A stretch of DNA of 64,000 bases, from the NCBI RefSeq assembly GCF_047634355.1, contig NZ_JBLIAL010000001.1; one strand, written 5' to 3'. Below are positions 59,537 to 64,000 of this stretch, in pieces. The stretch comes from Porticoccus sp002341315. Lineage in GTDB: Bacteria > Pseudomonadota > Gammaproteobacteria > Pseudomonadales > Porticoccaceae. Below the pieces are notes generated by a model that had not been told where the DNA came from, did no database searches, and saw only the letters and a program-made list of their open reading frames with translations. The translations under genes were made by a program, and so were the position numbers. Position 1 is the stretch's first letter, and each line of letters begins with the position of its first letter.

Positions 59537-62500
59537 ATGTCGATTTTGTCACTACCGCCAGTCAACACAGCTGGCGACAAGCGCGTTTGGCAGGAGGTAA
59601 ACGGCGGCAGCGCCCTGGTCATTGCCGAGGCAAGCCAACAAGTACCTGGGCTGACCGTCGTCATTGCAGACTCGGCAAAAACTGCAGCTGAGCTGGAATC
59701 CGAACTGCGATTCTTCCTCGGCGAAGGGGCCGCTGTACTCCATTTCCCTGACTGGGAGACACTCCCCTACGATATTTTCTCGCCGCATCAGGATATTGTC
59801 TCCGAGCGATTGCGAACCCTGTCTCGCTTACCGCAAACCCGTACCGGTGTCGTGATAGTGCCTGTTGGCACCCTGATGCACCGCTTGCCACCCGCCGAGT
59901 TCGTCAACCAGCGCGCCTTCGATTACCGACGTGGTGACAAACTGAACCTCGATACGCTGCGCACCCAACTGGAATCCGCTGGCTATCGCTGTGTTGATAC
60001 CGTGGTCGAACACGGTGAGTACGCTGTTCGCGGCGCGCTGATTGATATCTTTCCGATGGGCGCCACGCTACCTTTCCGGATCGACCTGTTCGACGATGAA
60101 ATTGAAACGCTTCGCACGTTTGACCCGGACACCCAGCGCACGCTGGAACAAACCGATCACATACACCTTCTGCCCGCGCGGGAAGTCCCACTGGACAAAC
60201 CGGCTATCCGGCGCTTTCAGAACAACTGGCTGTCCCGCTTTGATGTCGATGAGCGACGCTGCCCGGTCTTCAGGGATGTCAGTGAGGGTATTCCACCCCA
60301 GGGAATCGAGTATTTTCTGCCCCTGTTTTTTGAAGAAACCGCCACCCTGTTTGATTACCTGCCCGATCACAGCCTTATCTTTACCGAAGGGGCTGTCGAA
60401 CAGGCCGCCGAAAAATTCTGGCAGGATGCCAGCCAGCGCTATCAGGAATACGGTATTGATCCAACCCGGCCGCTGCTCCCCCCGACAGCTTTATTTATCC
60501 CGGTCGAAGAACTGTTCGGCCATCTAAAAAAATACCCCTGCACACGAATCAATAGTGAATCCGACCAGCAGAAAAATCATTTTTCCCTGCACATATCCGC
60601 TCCACCGCCGGTGGCGATTGATGCCAAGGCAGACAACCCCCTGAAAAAACTCCAGGAGCACCTGGCCAATGCCAGACAGCGGGTACTGATCTGCGCGGAA
60701 TCAGCGGGCCGCAGGGAAACCCTGCTGGAACTACTCGGTCGCCAGTCCATTCGCCCAGAGGACGTAACCGACTGGGAGTCTTTTGCCGAAGGAACACAAC
60801 GCCTCGGCATAATCGCCTACCCGCTGACCCGCGGCTTTGTTGTAACGCCGGCAAATATCAGCCTGATTACTGAGACAGAACTGTTTGGCCAGCAGGTCAT
60901 GCAACGTCGCCGACGCAACAAAGAACGTACCGATGCCGACCAGGTCATCAAAAATCTGACTGAACTGAGCGTTGGGGCGCCCGTGGTCCATATCGATCAC
61001 GGTGTCGGTCGTTACCTGGGATTGCAGACCATCACTGCCAGTGGCGAACCACAGGAATTTCTGACGTTATCCTATGCCGACCAGGCAAAACTCTACGTCC
61101 CGGTATCATCGTTGCACTTAATCAGCCGGTACAGTGGTGCGGAAGACAGCCTCGCGCCCTTACACCGACTGGGTACAGATCAGTGGCAAAAGGCCAGAGA
61201 CAAGGCTCTGCGACAGATCCGCGATACCGCCACCGAGTTGCTGGACATCTATGCCACTCGCGCGGCACGCAGGGGGTTTGCCTGCCGCGACCCGGCAGCG
61301 GACTACCGCGCTTTCTGTGCGGACTTTCCCTTCGAGGAAACGCCCGATCAGCTGGACACCATCGAAGCTGTCAGACGCGACATGCTGGCTGAGCAGCCCA
61401 TGGATCGGCTTGTCTGTGGGGATGTTGGCTTCGGAAAAACGGAAGTCGCCATGCGTGCCGCCTTTATCGCCGTGGCCAGTGGCAAACAGGTGGTGATGCT
61501 GGTGCCGACCACCCTTCTGGCCCATCAGCACCTGGAAAACTTTCGCGACCGCTTTGCCAACTGGCCAGTCACCATCGAGGAGCTGTCGCGGTTCCGCTCC
61601 GACAGGGAACAACAGGAGGTCCTTCACCGTGCCGGTCTGGGTAAAGTCGATATTCTGATCGGCACCCACAAGCTGCTCCATGCCAAGGTGAATTACAAAA
61701 ATCTGGGACTGCTCATCATTGATGAGGAGCATCGCTTCGGCGTCCGCCAGAAAGAACAGATCAAGGCGCTGCGAGCCGAAGTGGACATCCTGACACTGAC
61801 AGCCACTCCCATTCCACGCACCCTGAACATGTCAATGTCAGGTATTCGGGATCTGTCGATTATCGCTACCCCCCCGGCGAGAAGGCTCTCGGTAAAATCG
61901 TTTGTCCGCCAGAATGATCCCCGGGTGACTCGGGAGGCGATCCTGCGGGAAATTCTGCGTGGCGGGCAGGTCTATTATTTGCACAACGAGGTCAAGAGCA
62001 TTGGCAAAACGGCGCAGATGATAGAAGAACTGGTACCGGAGGCACGGGTTAATATCGCACACGGCCAGATGCGCGAACGCGAACTGGAAAAAGTCATGTC
62101 CGACTTTTACCACCAGCGTTTCAATGTGCTGGTCTGTTCCACCATTATCGAGACCGGCATCGATATCCCCAGTGCCAACACCATCATCATTGACCGCGCC
62201 GACAAACTGGGGCTGGCCCAGCTGCACCAATTGCGGGGCCGAGTGGGACGCTCTCACCACCAGGCCTATGCCTATCTGCTCACTCCCGAGCCAAAAACCA
62301 TGACGGCTGAGGCCATCAAGCGACTCGAGGCCATCACCCATGCCGACCACCTGGGATCCGGGTTTACACTGGCCACCCATGATCTGGAAATTCGCGGTGC
62401 CGGCGAACTGCTCGGCGAGAATCAAAGCGGCCAGATTCAATCGATTGGTTTCACGCTTTACATGGAACTGCTGGATCGTGCTGTTGATGCCCTGCGCAAA

Positions 62501-62986
62501 GGCAAGGCGGTAGAGTTGAATGTGCCTCTGGCCGAAGATATCGAGATCAACATGAACCTGCCGGCGCTGATCCCCGAAGATTATTTACCGGATGTTCACA
62601 TGCGCCTGATGATGTACAAGCGCATCGCCAACGCCACCACAGAAGCTGATTTATGGGAGCTTCAGGTAGAGATGATCGACCGTTTCGGGCTGCTTCCCGA
62701 TTATCTGAAAAACCTCTTTCAAGTCACGTCACTGAAACTTCAGGCCAGACAACTCGGCATCTGCAAGGTGGAAGCCGGGCCAACCGGCGGGCGGATTGAA
62801 TTTGGCAGTGATACGTTGGTGGAACCGCTGACGATTGTACAAATGGTCCAAAAGGAGCCCGCTGTTTTTCGACTTCAAGGGGCATCAACCTTGAAATATA
62901 CTCTACCTATGGAAACAAAAGAACAGCGAATTGAACAGTTACAGGCGTTGTTGACTCGGCTAACCCCTGCAAACAATGGACATTAA
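59537..62986 (+). CDS. mfd: Transcription-repair coupling factor
   Basis: Mfd removes stalled RNA polymerase and recruits UvrA to the lesion. The 1149-residue protein has the UvrB-like N-terminal region, the RNA polymerase-interacting domain (VVHIDHGVGRYLGL), and the RecG-like translocase: Walker A GDVGFGKTEVA near 628, DEEH near 729, then GRVGRSHHQAYAYL, and a C-terminal domain. Length and order are normal. Confidence 0.97.
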   Translation: MSILSLPPVNTAGDKRVWQEVNGGSALVIAEASQQVPGLTVVIADSAKTAAELESELRFFLGEGAAVLHFPDWETLPYDIFSPHQDIVSERLRTLSRLPQTRTGVVIVPVGTLMHRLPPAEFVNQRAFDYRRGDKLNLDTLRTQLESAGYRCVDTVVEHGEYAVRGALIDIFPMGATLPFRIDLFDDEIETLRTFDPDTQRTLEQTDHIHLLPAREVPLDKPAIRRFQNNWLSRFDVDERRCPVFRDVSEGIPPQGIEYFLPLFFEETATLFDYLPDHSLIFTEGAVEQAAEKFWQDASQRYQEYGIDPTRPLLPPTALFIPVEELFGHLKKYPCTRINSESDQQKNHFSLHISAPPPVAIDAKADNPLKKLQEHLANARQRVLICAESAGRRETLLELLGRQSIRPEDVTDWESFAEGTQRLGIIAYPLTRGFVVTPANISLITETELFGQQVMQRRRRNKERTDADQVIKNLTELSVGAPVVHIDHGVGRYLGLQTITASGEPQEFLTLSYADQAKLYVPVSSLHLISRYSGAEDSLAPLHRLGTDQWQKARDKALRQIRDTATELLDIYATRAARRGFACRDPAADYRAFCADFPFEETPDQLDTIEAVRRDMLAEQPMDRLVCGDVGFGKTEVAMRAAFIAVASGKQVVMLVPTTLLAHQHLENFRDRFANWPVTIEELSRFRSDREQQEVLHRAGLGKVDILIGTHKLLHAKVNYKNLGLLIIDEEHRFGVRQKEQIKALRAEVDILTLTATPIPRTLNMSMSGIRDLSIIATPPARRLSVKSFVRQNDPRVTREAILREILRGGQVYYLHNEVKSIGKTAQMIEELVPEARVNIAHGQMRERELEKVMSDFYHQRFNVLVCSTIIETGIDIPSANTIIIDRADKLGLAQLHQLRGRVGRSHHQAYAYLLTPEPKTMTAEAIKRLEAITHADHLGSGFTLATHDLEIRGAGELLGENQSGQIQSIGFTLYMELLDRAVDALRKGKAVELNVPLAEDIEINMNLPALIPEDYLPDVHMRLMMYKRIANATTEADLWELQVEMIDRFGLLPDYLKNLFQVTSLKLQARQLGICKVEAGPTGGRIEFGSDTLVEPLTIVQMVQKEPAVFRLQGASTLKYTLPMETKEQRIEQLQALLTRLTPANNGH

Positions 62987-63790
62987 ATGAAACCACTCAA
63001 AACCGCTGGCATGCCTTTCAAATGTCTTCTGTTATTGGCAGTCACCTTGAGCACGAGTCTCTCCGAACAGACTCGAGCGGATCAAAACGAAGACTGGTAT
63101 CAGGTTGAGCTGATCGTATTCAGCCAGCAGGATCTTTATCGGGATGAACAACATCCCACCAACATCACACTGGAATACCCGGAGAACTGGCAACGCCTTG
63201 AGAGCGATACAGCGACATCGGCGGACAACCCCCTACCTGCGGAACAATCGTTGATTCCTCTTGAGACAAAAGACTTCAACCTGGGACCCGATGAATACAC
63301 ATTGAGCCGCGCTGCAGGCTATCGAGTACTCACCCACATCGGATGGCGCCAACCCGCACTGGGACAGGCACAGAGCCCCTGGATTATTGTTTCGGGAGGC
63401 CATCGCCATGGCAACTACCATGAGCTGGAAGGTAGTATTCGGCTGGTAGTGACCCGCTATCTACACATTCAGGCAGATCTCTGGAAAACCAGTTTTGCCA
63501 GCACACCAGGGACTGGTGGCGCCTTGCCCGGCAACCCGGGCCGACCAGACAGCTGGCCACAATTACCGGTGAAACCCTGGTTAGCTGCTCTTCCGGTGTC
63601 TGGCGACGCCTCACCAGTGACCACCATCAACACAAACAGTCCCGCCGATCAACGTCACCCGCCAATTAAAAAGATCGTTGTTCTCAATCAGTCGGAACAG
63701 GTAGACCTGAACAAACCGACTTATCTGGATCACCCTGAAATGGGGGTACTGGTATTGGTAACATACCATACATGGGCCACGGCTGACTGA
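62987..63790 (+). CDS. csiV: CsiV-family periplasmic protein
   Basis: CsiV in Vibrio binds peptidoglycan and partners the LpoA-like activation of a penicillin-binding protein or amidase; in pseudomonads the homologue lies next to mfd. The 267-residue product has a signal peptide (about 1-31) and a mature part starting DQNEDWYQVELIVFSQ. It then has HIGWRQPAL and ends with a short strand-rich segment (VYLNKPTYL is not exact; DLNKPTYLDHPEMG is). Its ATG follows the mfd stop with no gap. Function here is inferred from name and context only. Confidence 0.78.
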   Translation: MKPLKTAGMPFKCLLLLAVTLSTSLSEQTRADQNEDWYQVELIVFSQQDLYRDEQHPTNITLEYPENWQRLESDTATSADNPLPAEQSLIPLETKDFNLGPDEYTLSRAAGYRVLTHIGWRQPALGQAQSPWIIVSGGHRHGNYHELEGSIRLVVTRYLHIQADLWKTSFASTPGTGGALPGNPGRPDSWPQLPVKPWLAALPVSGDASPVTTINTNSPADQRHPPIKKIVVLNQSEQVDLNKPTYLDHPEMGVLVLVTYHTWATAD

Positions 63791-63841
63791 CGGCCGCATT
63801 CACCAATTATGACAACGAAGGTTTGCACTGGAAAAACACCA

Positions 63842-64000
63842 TCAGTGCTGCGGACTCGCCAATGCCTTGGTCAAAACCATGCGTACCAGTGGCATACTGT
63901 TTGCCATCACAGTGTCCATCTGCCCAAAAGAGATCCGCTCCTCACTCAAACCAGCTGCCATATTCACCACCAGCGCCAGACAGGCATAGGGAATCTGCAA
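63842..64000 (-). CDS. C-terminal end of a 5'-methylthioinosine/purine nucleoside phosphorylase
   Basis: The last 52 codons of a minus-strand gene run off the window. The peptide begins LQIPYACLALVVNMAAGLSE and ends ALASPQH. IPYACLALVVNxAAGLS is the C-terminal signature of MtnP/MTIP-type nucleoside phosphorylases, which salvage methylthio-purine nucleosides. In Pseudomonas the same gene follows the csiV homologue. It is convergent with csiV; only the end is visible, so the substrate is unclear. Confidence 0.78.
   Translation of the reverse strand: MQIPYACLALVVNMAAGLSEERISFGQMDTVMANSMPLVRMVLTKALASPQH

Overview
The window is a stretch of core chromosome from a gammaproteobacterium. Gene content and order recall Pseudomonas and its marine relatives: gacA-uvrC-pgsA-tRNA-Cys, exbB-exbD-msbA-lpxK-kdsB-murB, nudC-fimL, metH-DUF2970-cysI-DUF934, dnaQ-rnhA-methyltransferase/gloB-mltD, and the nqr operon near a long-form gap gene, mfd, csiV and a methylthioinosine phosphorylase. 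A complete sodium-pumping NADH dehydrogenase, a full LPS-assembly set and FimL (type IV pilus/twitching control) fit an aerobic, Gram-negative, probably marine or halotolerant bacterium (Cellvibrionales-like is a guess). I see no prophage, insertion sequence, CRISPR array, secretion locus or defence island.

Layout. 1-234: the 5' part of a tRNA-Leu at the window edge and a tRNA-Cys. 0.4-10.5 kb, minus strand: phospholipid synthesis (pgsA), excision repair (uvrC), global regulation (gacA), alkylation repair (AlkB family), then murB, a low-molecular-weight phosphatase, kdsB, lpxK, msbA, exbD and exbB, an envelope block with several 1-4 nt gene overlaps. 10.6-15.7 kb: comEC, a patatin phospholipase, a YccA-type membrane protein, tusE and a pterin dehydratase. 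15.8-22.2 kb is the least conserved part: small membrane, periplasmic and lipoprotein genes of unknown function around trmA, with longer non-coding gaps. 22.2-29.8 kb: rmuC, divergent from an AddAB-like nuclease/helicase pair. 29.9-39 kb: DAHP synthase, a TetR regulator, nfuA (behind a convincing IscR type 1 operator), metH, a DUF2970 gene, a 43-residue membrane protein and the sulfite reductase genes. 39-50 kb: a CPA2 antiporter with a structured leader, sohB, nudC, fimL, dnaQ, rnhA, a methyltransferase-like gene, gloB and mltD. 49.7-56.8 kb: nqrABCDEF, apbE and nqrM. 57-64 kb: gap, a lipoprotein, mfd, csiV and the end of an mtnP-like gene.

How the genes work together. Several envelope genes act in sequence: KdsB activates KDO, LpxK completes lipid A and MsbA flips it; MurB feeds peptidoglycan; MltD and CsiV act on the wall. 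The nqr operon carries its own cofactor genes: ApbE attaches FMN to NqrB and NqrC, and NqrM is needed for assembly. Repair genes are frequent (uvrC, AlkB, rmuC, AddAB-like pair, mfd, dnaQ).

No clearly new multi-gene system is visible. The observations most worth following are the structured leader that buries the ribosome-binding site of the CPA2 antiporter, the IscR operator in front of nfuA, an AddB-like protein that lacks both an ATP site and iron-sulfur cysteines, the unannotated 43-residue membrane protein, the missing Trm112 gene between lpxK and kdsB, and the small-gene region at 16-21.5 kb. All statements come from reading the sequence; no database search was run.
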